DNA from: Rhodococcus oryzae
Lineage (GTDB): Bacteria; Actinomycetota; Actinomycetes; Mycobacteriales; Mycobacteriaceae
Length of the DNA: 64,000 bases
Direction: 5' to 3'
Assembly (NCBI RefSeq): GCF_005049235.1
Contig: NZ_SUMD01000006.1
Span: 248,001 to 312,000 of the forward strand
The notes beneath the pieces are model-generated. The model saw only the letters and a list, made by a program, of their open reading frames with translations, had not been told where the DNA came from and did not search any database. A program made the position numbers and the translations under genes. Below, piece by piece: positions 16,451-28,787 of the stretch (its first letter is position 1; the number at the start of each line of letters is the position of its first letter).

Positions 16451-19400
16451 TCAGTCCGACGCTGCTCGCACTCTGAGCGTCAGCACCTGGAACGGCCTCA
16501 GCGTCACCGTGATCGCGTCGCCGTCGATCGTGGCGCCGGTGGGGGCGGCCACCGGCCGTTCGAGCAGGTCGACGGGCTCGACGCCCGCGTGCGGGAAGTC
16601 CACGTCGATCCGCGCGGTCGATCTGGCGCCGGTGGACTCGTACAGCCGGACCACGACGTCGCCGCTGCGGTCCTCGGCGAGCTTGACGGCCTCCACCACC
16701 ACCGCGGGATTCGACACCCGCAGCAGCGGTTCGACCGGCGCGCCGCCCGTGATCGTGCGCGGCGGCAGGTTGATCCGATAGCCCTCGGCGACGGCGTCGC
16801 CGATCGTGGCACCCGGCCGGACGGAGACCCGCAACGTGTGTGCGCCCTGATCGGAGGTGGGGTCCGGGTACAGCGGCGCCCGCAGCAGCGACAGGCGCAC
16901 GGTGGTGGTGCTGCCGCCGCCCTGCCGGGCGGAGCGTCCGATGTCGTGGCCGTAGGTGGAGTCGTTGGCCACCGCGACGCCGTACCCGGGCTCACCGACG
17001 TGCACCCAGCGGTGCGCGCAGATCTCGAACTTCGCGAAGTCCCAGGACGTGTTGGAGTGCGTCGGTCGGAAGACGTGGCCGAACTGTGTCTCCGCGGCGC
17101 TGCGGTCGGCGTGCACGTCGAACGGGAAGGCCAGCTTGAGCAGCTTCTGCCGTTCGTGCCAATCGATCTCGTTGCTGATCTCCAGGGCGCGGGCGCCGGG
17201 GGCGAGCTCTAGCCGCTGCACGACGGTCGAGTCCCCGAACGATCTGCGCACCACCACGACGTCGCCGTCACGATCGACGGAGTCGGCATCCCGCAGGTCG
17301 GTCACCGTTCGGCGATAGAACTCGTCGATGTCCCAGGCGTCCCATTGGTTCGGCACGTCCCGGTGCAGCAGCAGCAGGTTGCCGACCGCGCCGGGTGCGA
17401 TGGCGTCGCGCCCGGTGTCGGCATCGGTCAGCGAGGTGATCAGGCCTTCGCCGTTGATCGTGACCCGGACTAGGCCGTTGTCGAGGACAAACCCCTTGCC
17501 GCGCTCGGTGATCCGGGTGGGTGCGGCCTCGGGAACGGCGGTCGCGATGCCGAGCGCGGGCACGCCGTCGCGCGGCTGGGGGCCCGCATTGAGGGTGAGG
17601 GGCGCCGAGCCCGCTCCGGTCAGTGCCCCCGCCGCGTCGGCGATGATCTCCTCCAGGCCGGCCGCGACGGCGGCGTAGTTCCGCTCGGCGTCGCGGTGTA
17701 CCCACGCGATGGAGCTGCCCGGCAGGATGTCGTGGAACTGCTGCAGCAGCACCAGATGCCAGAGCCGCTCGAGCTCGTCGTACGGATAGTGCGCCCCGGC
17801 CCGCACGGCGGCCGTGGTCGCCCACAGTTCCGCCTCGCGCAGGAGGTGCTCGCTGCGCCGGTTGCCCTGCTTGGTCCTGGCCTGCGAGGTATAGGTCCCG
17901 CGGTGCAACTCCAGGTACAGCTCGCCGGACCACACGGGCGGGGTGGGGTACTCGGCCTCGGCCCGGCGGAAGAAGTTCACGGGCGAGTCCAGCGTCACGG
18001 TGGGTGAGCCCTCAAGCGAACGGGTCCGCTCGGCCGCGGCCAGCATCTCGCGGGTCGGCCCGCCGCCGCCGTCGCCCCACCCGAACGGGACCAGGGACAC
18101 CGTCCCCGCGCCCTGCTCCCGGTAGTTGCGCTGGGCGTGACCGAGGTCGTGTCCGGACAGGTCCGAGTTGTACTTGTCGACCGGAGGAAAGTGGGTGAAG
18201 ACCTGGGTGCCGTCGATGCCCTCCCATCGGAAGGTGTGGTGCGGCATCCGGTTCGTCGTGTTCCAGGAGATCTTCTGGGTGAGGAAGTACTGCGACCCCG
18301 ACAGCCGGACCAATTGGGGCAGCGCGGCCGAATAGCCGAACGAATCGGGCAGCCAGACCTCGGGGGTGTCGACGCCGAACTCGTCGAGGAAGAACCGCTT
18401 TCCCGCCACGAACTGCCGCGCCATGGCCTCGCCACCGGGCATGTTGGTATCGGCCTCCACCCACATGCCGCCGACCGGGACGAACTGGCCGGCCGCGACC
18501 TTGTCCCGGATCCGTTCGAACAGCTCCGGATAGCCGTCCCTGACCCAGGCGAGCTGTTGCGCGGACGAGCAGGCGAACCGGAAGTCCGGGTGATCGTCCA
18601 TCAACGCAACGACATTGGAGAAGGTGCGGGCGCATTTTCGGATGGTCTCGCGCACCGGCCACAGCCAGGCAGAATCGATGTGCGCGTGCCCGACGGCGAT
18701 CAGGTTGTGTGCGCTGGCGTAGGCCGGTCGAGCGAGCACCTCGCGCAGTTGCTTGCGGCCGGCCGCGGCGGTGCCTGCGATGTCGTCCGGGTCGACGGTG
18801 TCGAGCATCCGCTCGAGGGCGCGCAGGATCTCGTGCCTGCGCGGCAGGTCGAACGGCAGCGCGTGCATCAGGCCGCTGAGCGCCGCGATGTCCTGGGTCA
18901 GCTCCCACACCGTGCGGTCACGAAGCGCGAAGTCGACCTGGCGGAGCTGGTAGATCGGTTCCTCGCCTGCGGTCTCCGGGGCGCCGAGCGCAGTGGGCTG
19001 GAAGCCGAAACTCCGTGCCACATCGGGATTCGCGGCCAGCTCGAGGTACAGGTCGACCGGCCGGTGCGGGTCAACCGGTAGGTAGGTGTTGAACGGGGAG
19101 ATCGCCTTGATGACGGTGCCGTCGGGGCGGTAGGCGAGCGCCTCGGCGTTGAAACCGGGGCCGCCCGTGAACCCGGGATCGACCACCAGCTCCACCTCGA
19201 CGTCGTCGCCCAGGCCCTGCCAGCGATCCGGCACGTGCCCGGTCACGTGGAGCCACATCGTCCCCCACGGCCTGCCCCAGCGGGTCCCGACTGCGATGGG
19301 CGCGAACTCCTGCCGCACTGCCTCCGCAACGGGCACCGGCTCGCCGGGCACCTGCCACGCCGTGATCTCGGCAGGGGTGGTGTCCCGGTAGAGCGCCCCG

Positions 19401-19462
19401 CCGAGCCGCTGATCGACGAACCGCCGCAGCCGCTCCTCCACGATTTCGCGATCGTCGTGCAT
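16451..19462 (-). CDS. Alpha-mannosidase (GH38)
   Basis: 1003 residues, the usual size of bacterial GH38. The catalytic core has HAHIDSAWLWPVRET (zinc His and Asp), the nucleophile region GGMWVEADTNMPGGEAMARQ and YFLTQKISWNTTNRMPHHTF; the middle and C-terminal all-beta GH38 domains follow. It releases alpha-linked mannose and is a homologue of M. tuberculosis Rv0648. No signal peptide, so cytoplasmic and possibly used in mannoconjugate recycling. ATG 19462 is the start; the next gene upstream, on the same strand, ends 33 bp away. Complete. Confidence 0.93.
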   Translation of the reverse strand: MHDDREIVEERLRRFVDQRLGGALYRDTTPAEITAWQVPGEPVPVAEAVRQEFAPIAVGTRWGRPWGTMWLHVTGHVPDRWQGLGDDVEVELVVDPGFTGGPGFNAEALAYRPDGTVIKAISPFNTYLPVDPHRPVDLYLELAANPDVARSFGFQPTALGAPETAGEEPIYQLRQVDFALRDRTVWELTQDIAALSGLMHALPFDLPRRHEILRALERMLDTVDPDDIAGTAAAGRKQLREVLARPAYASAHNLIAVGHAHIDSAWLWPVRETIRKCARTFSNVVALMDDHPDFRFACSSAQQLAWVRDGYPELFERIRDKVAAGQFVPVGGMWVEADTNMPGGEAMARQFVAGKRFFLDEFGVDTPEVWLPDSFGYSAALPQLVRLSGSQYFLTQKISWNTTNRMPHHTFRWEGIDGTQVFTHFPPVDKYNSDLSGHDLGHAQRNYREQGAGTVSLVPFGWGDGGGGPTREMLAAAERTRSLEGSPTVTLDSPVNFFRRAEAEYPTPPVWSGELYLELHRGTYTSQARTKQGNRRSEHLLREAELWATTAAVRAGAHYPYDELERLWHLVLLQQFHDILPGSSIAWVHRDAERNYAAVAAGLEEIIADAAGALTGAGSAPLTLNAGPQPRDGVPALGIATAVPEAAPTRITERGKGFVLDNGLVRVTINGEGLITSLTDADTGRDAIAPGAVGNLLLLHRDVPNQWDAWDIDEFYRRTVTDLRDADSVDRDGDVVVVRRSFGDSTVVQRLELAPGARALEISNEIDWHERQKLLKLAFPFDVHADRSAAETQFGHVFRPTHSNTSWDFAKFEICAHRWVHVGEPGYGVAVANDSTYGHDIGRSARQGGGSTTTVRLSLLRAPLYPDPTSDQGAHTLRVSVRPGATIGDAVAEGYRINLPPRTITGGAPVEPLLRVSNPAVVVEAVKLAEDRSGDVVVRLYESTGARSTARIDVDFPHAGVEPVDLLERPVAAPTGATIDGDAITVTLRPFQVLTLRVRAASD

Positions 19463-19495
19463 CGGTGTCCTCCGTGCGTCGATGAGGGGATCGGC

Positions 19496-21097
19496 TCAGG
19501 TGGTGCGGGTCCAGATGTCGCCCGCGCCAGGGGTCACCGTCTCGATCAGGGCCCAGGCGCGGTCGGCGGGCAGATCGAGGACCTCGTAGTGGCCGGCACC
19601 GGCCGGGGTTGCCGCCACCACGGTGGCGACCCCGGCGCGCCGCTGGAACCAGCTCTGCCGCACGGTCCACCCGATGATGCCGTCGGCCTCGAGGCTGGCC
19701 CGGCTGCGGTCCAGCGAGCCACTGCTGGTGATGAGCCATCCGGGCGGTGCGGCGTGACCGAGGCCCCGATAGCGGTCCCAGGCCAGCGCGGTGGCGGCCA
19801 CTGCCAGGACCGCGAGGCCGGCCCACGCCTGCCACCGCAGCGGCACGCCCAGCGCCGTCGCGACCGCGGTCGCGACGGCCAAAGCCGCCACCGGGAGCAG
19901 TGCCCGGGTGTACCGCCTGCGCCTGGCCGCCGGGCCGTGTGGGGCGAGCGCCACGGGGGAGTGGTCGCCGCCGAGGACCACGGCCGCCACCCGCTCGGCC
20001 TCGGCCCGCGGCGACTGCGGCATCAGCAGGGTGGACTGTCCCTTGCCTGCGCTGATCCCCGTCATGATCGCGTCGAGGTGGGCACCGCCCGCGGCCCGCA
20101 GCAGCAGCGGCTCGCGCAGCGAGGTCCCGCGCAGCCGGGCCCGGTCCAGGGTGGTCTGCCTGGTCTTGAGCAGGCCGTGGCTGACGTGCAACACCTTGCC
20201 GTTGTCGGTGACCCGGAGGTTGCCGAACGCGATCAGGTAGCGCACGCACGAGAGCCCGCTCGCCACGACGAGGAGCGTGACCAGCCCGAGCACGACGGCG
20301 GCGGCGATGCCGAGGTGCTGCATGGAGTCGACCCCCCGGCTCACCGCCGAGGAGTCGGCGATCCACTTGCCGAGCCCGTACTGGAAGGCGAGGCCGATCG
20401 CCGCGGCAACCGTCAGCACCCCGGTGACGGAGAACGGTGCGTAGCGGACCCAGGCGGGTGTCCAGTGCGCGATCTCCGTTTCTGGGCGCGGGGTGCCCGC
20501 GTCCGCTCCCACCGGCGCCGCCTCGGCATCGGCAACAGGCGCTGCCGGTTCCCGGTGCCCGGCCAGCAGGGCCGCGCGCAGGGCGGGGACAAGGGCGGAA
20601 TCGAGCGCGTTCAGCTCGAACCTCTTGGAGTCGCCGTGTCCGGACTGCTGGCCGGTGCCGATCCGGACGACAGATAGGCCCAGAACCCTGTGCAGCACAC
20701 CGGATTCCACGTCGACCGAGCGGATCCTGTTGCGCGGGACCGAGAGCAGGTTCTTCTGGAACACCCCGGTGCGCAGCTGCACGTGGACCGGGCCGATCCG
20801 GTAACTGGTGGTGAACCAGCGCAGCAGCGCGTACGCCACCAGGACGACGACGACGATCAGACCGAACGTGTGGTTGCCGCTCTGGGTGCCGACGACCAGT
20901 GAGATCAGCAGCACCGGTAGCAGTTTGACGACCTCGTCGACCGGATGGACGAGCAGCATCCGCTTGTCGAGCCGCAGCCACGGCTGTTCCTGCTCGGCCG
21001 CCAACGCGGCGGCGCCAGAGGCCTCCGGTGGGGCGGTACCGGGCGCGGGGTGCGGTGTCGCGTAGTGAGTCGGGGCCGGATGCCCTGGTGCGTTCAC
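19496..21097 (-). CDS. PH-domain (bPH2/DUF304) membrane protein, YdbT-like
   Basis: 533 residues. TM pairs near residues 55-90, 225-275 and 405-440 alternate with three bacterial PH-like (bPH2) domains; the motif TTSYRIGPVHVQLRTGVFQKNLLSVPRNRIRSVDVE is represented by its first and last parts (TTSYRIG, NRIRSVDVE) and recurs as LRVTDNGKVLHV and WLITSSGSLD. Start GTG 21097 overlaps the upstream PH gene by four bases (GTGA), so the pair is coupled. Such YdbS/YdbT pairs are membrane proteins of poorly defined envelope function. The frame stays open far upstream but that part is a shadow of fbiC. Confidence 0.85.
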   Translation of the reverse strand: MNAPGHPAPTHYATPHPAPGTAPPEASGAAALAAEQEQPWLRLDKRMLLVHPVDEVVKLLPVLLISLVVGTQSGNHTFGLIVVVVLVAYALLRWFTTSYRIGPVHVQLRTGVFQKNLLSVPRNRIRSVDVESGVLHRVLGLSVVRIGTGQQSGHGDSKRFELNALDSALVPALRAALLAGHREPAAPVADAEAAPVGADAGTPRPETEIAHWTPAWVRYAPFSVTGVLTVAAAIGLAFQYGLGKWIADSSAVSRGVDSMQHLGIAAAVVLGLVTLLVVASGLSCVRYLIAFGNLRVTDNGKVLHVSHGLLKTRQTTLDRARLRGTSLREPLLLRAAGGAHLDAIMTGISAGKGQSTLLMPQSPRAEAERVAAVVLGGDHSPVALAPHGPAARRRRYTRALLPVAALAVATAVATALGVPLRWQAWAGLAVLAVAATALAWDRYRGLGHAAPPGWLITSSGSLDRSRASLEADGIIGWTVRQSWFQRRAGVATVVAATPAGAGHYEVLDLPADRAWALIETVTPGAGDIWTRTT

Positions 21098-21603
21098 GTC
21101 GCGTCCCCGACGTTGCGGCCCGCGATCTCGGTGAGCTGCGCGACGGTCCGGTCCGCGACCTCGCGGTCGAGCGCGGTGATGGTGACCGCGCCCGCGGACG
21201 AGGCGGTGGTGACGGTGACCGTGGCGAGGCCGAGCATCCGGTCGATCGGTCCGCGCTCGGTGTCGACGGTCTGCACCCGGGAGATCGGCGCGATGCGGCG
21301 CTCCTGGGTGAACCATCCGGTCTTCGTGTACACCGCGTCGGCGCTGATCTCCCAGCGGTGCACGCGGTACCGCCACTGCGGGACGACCAGGACGTGCGTC
21401 GCCGCAACCACGAGGCTGACGACGAACACCGCGACGTGCGGCCACGTGGTCCAGCGCCCGTCGACGGATCCCCAGACGATCTGGGCGATGAAGACCGGGA
21501 TCCACATCAGCGCGGCGTTGATCGCCCACAGCTGCGGGGCGCGGGTGCTGGGTCGCCACTGGGGGTCGGCCATGGTGACGACGGGGGGCGGGGGAGTGCT
21601 CAC
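21094..21603 (-). CDS. PH-domain (bPH2) membrane protein, YdbS-like
   Basis: 169 residues: two TM segments (about 28-45 and 55-75), then one bPH2 domain beginning YRVHRWEISADAVYTKTG and continuing RRIAPISRVQTVDTERGP, the family signature (ISRVQ-VD). It forms a two-gene unit with the larger bPH2 protein through a 4-bp overlap. Start GTG 21603 is used; ATG 21573 (MADPQW) is an alternative. Role uncertain; in Bacillus the YdbS/YdbT pair is linked to resistance to a bacteriocin. Confidence 0.85.
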   Translation of the reverse strand: MSTPPPPVVTMADPQWRPSTRAPQLWAINAALMWIPVFIAQIVWGSVDGRWTTWPHVAVFVVSLVVAATHVLVVPQWRYRVHRWEISADAVYTKTGWFTQERRIAPISRVQTVDTERGPIDRMLGLATVTVTTASSAGAVTITALDREVADRTVAQLTEIAGRNVGDAT

Positions 21604-21727
21604 CTCTCCAGCCTGCCCGATCCGGTGCCGTCACAGTGCGATCATCCGCCGGTTTCGGTCGATGTCGCCAACCCTCCCACGGGTCCGCGGGAGGGTTAGC
21701 CTGGGAGAGGCGAGGGAAGGAACGACC

Positions 21728-21922
21728 ATGGACCGATTCGATCCCGCCTCCGGACCCGAGGTCCCCGAGGCCGACCGGGCCGAGCAGGAGACCCCCGTCG
21801 TCGAGCAGGACGACGCGGACACCACGGCCGAAGAGTCGCCGGGCTCGCTCGAGGTCAACGACGCCGACGCGGCCGAACAGGCGCGTGTCGTGCCGGACGA
21901 CGACGAGTATCCGCACGGGTGA
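21728..21922 (+). CDS. 64-aa acidic disordered protein upstream of fbiC
   Basis: Frame from ATG 21728, with GGAAGGAA 6-8 nt upstream, to TGA 21922. The product is strongly acidic (about one third Asp/Glu), almost without hydrophobic core residues, and begins MDRFDPASGPEVPEADRAEQ. It is predicted disordered. It stands alone between the divergent PH-domain genes and fbiC, 60 bp before the latter. No known family; the good ribosome site and consistent composition support translation. Confidence 0.6.
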   Translation: MDRFDPASGPEVPEADRAEQETPVVEQDDADTTAEESPGSLEVNDADAAEQARVVPDDDEYPHG

Positions 21923-21982
21923 GCGGGCGCGTTTGCTGCGGTGGGGAGGCCTCCCCCTGGCAGGTCCAACGGGTGATGGCGC

Positions 21983-24612
<2,630 letters not shown>

Positions 24613-24616
<4 letters not shown>

Positions 24617-25395
24617 GCGAGAAGGATCGGATCGGCGACGGCAGGGTCGTCGCTGTGCTCGACCGCGCGGCCTGGGGGATCAACCCGGTCCTCGACCTGA
24701 TGAGCACCGACCCGCTGCGGATCAAGGCTCGGACGTTCACGCCGACCGCCGAGCAGCGCTCGATCGCCGAGAAGGTGCTCGACGCGGCGGCCTGGCTGCT
24801 CGATGTCGCCGAGGTGCCCGGCACCGCGGCGTGGGAACGGGCCAGCGACGAGCGCCGCGCCCGGTGGTGGGTGACCCGGCTCGGCGCGCTGAACACCATC
24901 GCGGTGGCCTTTCCCGGCGTGTTCGGTCCGCTCGTCCGGCGGCTGCCGATCCAGGACCTGCTGGCGTTCGCGAATCAGACGCTGGTGCTGGTCGCGGTGG
25001 CAAGGGAGCTCGGGGTCGCCGATCGCAGCGCCCAGGTGGATCTGCTCGCCTCGGTGCTCTGCCGCAGGCAGACCGACGCCAGGACGCTGCTCGCGCACCC
25101 GGATGCGACGCCCCCAGGGGCCGGCTCGTCCTGGCGGCCGTTCGCCCTGCTCGGCGCGATGTGGACCACCTCCCGGATGCTCCGGGCGATCCCCGACGAG
25201 CTCGGGAAGCGGCCGAGGCCGGGCCAGCCCTATCGGACCCTCGGGAAGCTGCCCCTGGTCGGCGCGGTGGCGGACTACTTCGGTGAGCGGGGCGCCCTCG
25301 CCAGGGCGGCCGCGCAGGGCCAACGGTGGATCGACGGCCACACGGTGCGGACGGCGACGGGCAGATCGGGCGTACAGGGCCTGTCGAGCGTCTGA
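24613..25395 (+). CDS. Unknown protein translationally coupled to fbiC
   Basis: 260 residues from ATG 24613, overlapping the fbiC stop by four bases. Mostly helical and soluble-looking, with a hydrophobic middle ([20 protein letters not shown]) and a basic C-terminus ([21 protein letters not shown]). It has one Cys-Arg pair (VLCRRQTD) but no metal motif, nucleotide loop or signal peptide. The Gly-rich, Pro-flanked [16 protein letters not shown] near residue 220 resembles a membrane-associating segment of EcsC-type proteins, but this is only a guess. Not present at this place in M. tuberculosis. Coupling suggests expression with F420 synthesis. Confidence 0.7.
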
Positions 25396-25583
25396 CTTTC
25401 GACCCGGTGCCGCGGGCCGCTCCCCAGTAGTCTGTTGGTGCTCCCCGGTTTCGCGCCGAATCCGGCGGTCAGGGCACCCTAAGCGGGTGTGCCCGGCTCG
25501 GGGAGGAGATACTGGTAACTCCTGGGCGGACATGGGGGTTCGCCCGGCGTGATGGTTTTTGACGAAAGGCAGGGAGAGCAGCA

Positions 25584-25907
25584 GTGCCCTACACGATTGC
25601 TGAACCGTGCGTGGATGTTCTCGACAAGGCGTGCATCGAGGAATGCCCTGTCGACTGTATCTACGAGGGTGGCCGCATGCTCTACATCCACCCCGATGAG
25701 TGCGTGGACTGCGGCGCCTGCGAGCCCGTCTGCCCCGTCGAGGCGATCTTCTACGAAGACGACGTGCCGGATCAGTGGAACGCCTACGTGAGCGCGAACG
25801 TCGACTTCTTCGTCGAGCTCGGATCGCCCGGTGGCGCCGCCAAGCTCGGCAAGGTCGATTACGACCCGCCGTTCATCAAGGCGCTGCCGCCGATGGGCGA
25901 GCACTGA
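25584..25907 (+). CDS. fdxC: Seven-iron ferredoxin FdxC
   Basis: 107 residues. Cys 9, 17, 21, 25 and 40, 43, 46, 50 form the ligand sets of a 3Fe-4S and a 4Fe-4S cluster (the second is CVDCGACEPVCP). The C-terminal extension (about 55-107) is typical of the mycobacterial and Streptomyces 7Fe ferredoxins. It is a soluble low-potential electron carrier, for example to cytochromes P450. Followed by dapC, as Rv1177-Rv1178. ATG 25584 follows AGGGAGAGCAG. Confidence 0.95.
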   Translation: MPYTIAEPCVDVLDKACIEECPVDCIYEGGRMLYIHPDECVDCGACEPVCPVEAIFYEDDVPDQWNAYVSANVDFFVELGSPGGAAKLGKVDYDPPFIKALPPMGEH

Positions 25908-25923
25908 GTTGTTCGGTACCACC

Positions 25924-27036
25924 GTGACCGGTCGCACCCGGGTCCCCGTTTCCGCGGGGCTGCCCGACTTCCCCTGGGACTCGTTGGCAGAGGCCAAGGC
26001 CAAGGCCGAGTCCCATCCCGACGGGATCGTCAACCTCTCGGTCGGTACCCCGGTCGATCCGGTGGACCCGCTGATCCGCGAGGCGCTGGCCTCCGTGTCG
26101 GAGGTGCCGGGATACCCGACCACGCACGGCACCCCAGAGCTGCGCGCGGCCGCGGTCGGTGCACTGGCCCGGCGGTACGGGGTCACCGGGCTCGATCCGG
26201 CGGCCGTGCTGCCCGCGATCGGCACCAAGGAGGCGATCGCCTGGCTGCCGCGTCTGCTGGGGTTGGGCGCTGATGACCTGGTCGTGATCCCCGAGGTCGC
26301 CTACCCCACCTACGAGGTGGGCGCGCTGCTCGCCGGCGCCAGGGTGCTGCGCGCCGACGGCACCATGCGGCTCGGCCCCGAGAGTCCCGCGCTGATCTTC
26401 ATCAACTCGCCGTCGAACCCGACCGGCAAGGTGCTCGGCATCGACCACCTGCGCAAGGTCGTCGACTTCGCCCGGCAGCGCGGCGCGATCGTCGTCTCCG
26501 ACGAGTGCTACCTGGGCCTGACCTGGGAGGCCGAGGCGTACTCGATCCTCGACCCCCGCGTCTGCGACGGCGACCACACCGGACTGCTGGCGGTGCACTC
26601 GCTGTCGAAGACCTCGAATCTGGCCAGCTACCGGGCCGGCTTCATCACCGGTGACGCCGCCCTGGTCGCGGAGCTGCTGGAGGTGCGCAAGCATGCCGGG
26701 ATGATCATGCCGTTCCCCGTGCAGGCCGCGATGACCGCGGCGCTGAACGACGACGCGCACGAGAACGAGCAGCGCGAGCGGTACCGCGCGCGCCGCGAGG
26801 TGCTGCTGCCCGCCGTGCGCGCCGCCGGGTTCACCGTCGACAACTCGGAGGCCGGCCTGTACCTGTGGGCCACCCGCGAGGAGGCCTGCCGGGACACCGT
26901 GGACTGGTTCGCGGACCGCGGCATCCTGGTCGCGCCCGGCGACTTCTACGGTCCCGGCAGCAGGCGGCACGTGCGGATCGCGCTCACCGCGACCGACGAG
27001 CGGATTGCCGCCGCCGCGACGCGACTCACTGCCTGA
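25924..27036 (+). CDS. dapC: Succinyldiaminopimelate aminotransferase DapC
   Basis: 370 residues, fold type I PLP aminotransferase. SLSKTSNLASYRAGF has the PLP Lys, INSPSNPTGKVLG holds the conserved Asn-Pro, and VSDECYLGL the Asp/Tyr; the C-terminal RRHVRIALTATDE carries the substrate-carboxylate Arg. It makes N-succinyl-LL-2,6-diaminopimelate in the lysine/DAP route, matching dapD and dapE further along. It follows fdxC by 16 bp (Rv1178 order). GTG 25924 is chosen; TTG 25909 is possible. Confidence 0.92.
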   Translation: MTGRTRVPVSAGLPDFPWDSLAEAKAKAESHPDGIVNLSVGTPVDPVDPLIREALASVSEVPGYPTTHGTPELRAAAVGALARRYGVTGLDPAAVLPAIGTKEAIAWLPRLLGLGADDLVVIPEVAYPTYEVGALLAGARVLRADGTMRLGPESPALIFINSPSNPTGKVLGIDHLRKVVDFARQRGAIVVSDECYLGLTWEAEAYSILDPRVCDGDHTGLLAVHSLSKTSNLASYRAGFITGDAALVAELLEVRKHAGMIMPFPVQAAMTAALNDDAHENEQRERYRARREVLLPAVRAAGFTVDNSEAGLYLWATREEACRDTVDWFADRGILVAPGDFYGPGSRRHVRIALTATDERIAAAATRLTA

Positions 27037-27141
27037 CCCTCGTTACCTGGCCGCGGACCCGCCACGGCGCTAGCCTGGGGGCGGAGTTCCTCGTTGCCGG
27101 GGTACCGCCCCTGCAGCGTCCCCCCGCGGGCAGGAGGCAGC

Positions 27142-28785
27142 ATGGACGCCGTCACTCGGGTTCCTTCGCCCAGCAACGAACCGGTGTACTCGTACGCACC
27201 GGGTAGCCGCGAGCGGCTGTTGCTCACCGCCAAGCTCACCGTGCTGGCCTCGGATCCGCTCGAGCTGCCGCACGTGATCGGCGGCGTGCACCGTCAGGGC
27301 GCGGGTGAGCGGGTGGACGTCGTTCAACCGCATCGGCATTCGGCCGTGCTCGGGACGCTCACCAACGCCACCCACGAGGATGCGGACGCGGCCATCGAGG
27401 CCGCGGTCGCCGCCGCGCCCGGCTGGCGGGCCCTGTCCTTCGACGACCGGGCCGCCGTGCTGCTGCGGGCCGCGGACCTGCTCTCCGGTCCCTGGCGGGA
27501 GACGCTGGCCGCCGCGACCATGCTCGGTCAGTCCAAGTCGGTCCAGCAGGCCGAGATCGACGCGCCGTGCGAGCTGATCGACTTCTGGCGGTTCAACGTG
27601 CACTTCGCCCGGCAGATCCTGGCCGACCAGCCGGTCTCCGGTCCGGGGGTGTGGAACCGGCTCGAGTACCGGCCTCTCGAGGGATTCGTCTACGCGATCA
27701 CGCCGTTCAATTTCTCCGCCATCGCGGGCAATCTGCCGACCGCGCCCGCGCTGATGGGCAACACCGTCGTCTGGAAACCGTCGACCACGCAGACCGTCGC
27801 CGCCTACTGGACGATGAAGCTGCTCGAGGAGGCGGGGCTGCCGCCGGGCGTCATCAACCTGGTCACCGGCTCGGGCGCCGCGGTTTCCGATGTGGCGCTG
27901 AGCGATCCGCGCCTGGCCGGCATCCACTTCACCGGCTCGACCAGGACCTTCCAACATCTCTGGCGGGAGGTGGGGGCCAATATCGGCTCTTACCGCGGCT
28001 ATCCGCGGTTGGTCGGCGAGACCGGCGGCAAGGACTTCGTGGTCGCGCACTCCTCGGCGAATCCCGAGGTGCTGAGCACCGCACTGGTGCGCGGCGCCTT
28101 CGAGTACCAGGGCCAGAAGTGCTCCGCGGCGTCCCGTGCCTACGTGCCGAAGTCGGTGTGGCACAGGATGGGAGAGTCGTTCCTGGCCGAGGTCGATCAG
28201 CTCAGCTACGGCGACGTGACGGACCTGTCGAACTTCGGCGGGGCACTCATCGACCGCGCGGCCTACGACAAGAACGTCGCCGCGATCGAGCGTGCGCGGG
28301 ACGCCGCCGGGGTGCAGATCGCGGTCGGCGGGAAATACGACGACAGCGAGGGATACTTCGTCCGGCCGACGGTGCTGCTCGCCGAGGATCCGAACGACGA
28401 GGCCTTCTCCACAGAGTATTTCGGTCCGATCCTGTCGGTGCACGTCTACGACGACGACAAGCCCGACGCCTTCGAGGACCTGCTCGCGGTGGTGGACGCG
28501 AGCGCCCCCTACGCGCTCACCGGATCGATCATCGCGGACGACCGGGTTGCGGTCGACACGGCGGCCGCGGCACTGCGATTCGCGGCCGGCAACTTCTACA
28601 TCAACGACAAACCGACCGGTGCCGTGGTCGGACAGCAACCCTTCGGTGGGGCCCGCGCGTCCGGCACCAACGACAAGGCGGGCTCGCCGATCAACCTGCT
28701 GCGCTGGACGTCCGCCCGGACCATCAAGGAGACCTTCGTCCCGCCGACGGACCACCGCTATCCGCACATGGAGCCGGAAGAGTAG
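27142..28785 (+). CDS. rocA: L-glutamate gamma-semialdehyde (1-pyrroline-5-carboxylate) dehydrogenase
   Basis: 547 residues, ALDH superfamily P5CDH type 1. The nicotinamide region has FTGSTRTFQHLW and LVGETGGKDF (catalytic Glu), and the nucleophile Cys is in EYQGQKCSAASR; NFYINDKPTGAVVGQQPFGG is the conserved C-terminal signature. It oxidises glutamate semialdehyde to glutamate with NAD+. ATG 27142 follows CAGGAGG. The stop is 2 bp from the proline dehydrogenase gene, so both act as a proline-catabolism operon (Rv1187-Rv1188). Confidence 0.95.
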   Translation: MDAVTRVPSPSNEPVYSYAPGSRERLLLTAKLTVLASDPLELPHVIGGVHRQGAGERVDVVQPHRHSAVLGTLTNATHEDADAAIEAAVAAAPGWRALSFDDRAAVLLRAADLLSGPWRETLAAATMLGQSKSVQQAEIDAPCELIDFWRFNVHFARQILADQPVSGPGVWNRLEYRPLEGFVYAITPFNFSAIAGNLPTAPALMGNTVVWKPSTTQTVAAYWTMKLLEEAGLPPGVINLVTGSGAAVSDVALSDPRLAGIHFTGSTRTFQHLWREVGANIGSYRGYPRLVGETGGKDFVVAHSSANPEVLSTALVRGAFEYQGQKCSAASRAYVPKSVWHRMGESFLAEVDQLSYGDVTDLSNFGGALIDRAAYDKNVAAIERARDAAGVQIAVGGKYDDSEGYFVRPTVLLAEDPNDEAFSTEYFGPILSVHVYDDDKPDAFEDLLAVVDASAPYALTGSIIADDRVAVDTAAAALRFAAGNFYINDKPTGAVVGQQPFGGARASGTNDKAGSPINLLRWTSARTIKETFVPPTDHRYPHMEPEE

Positions 28786-28787
28786 CC

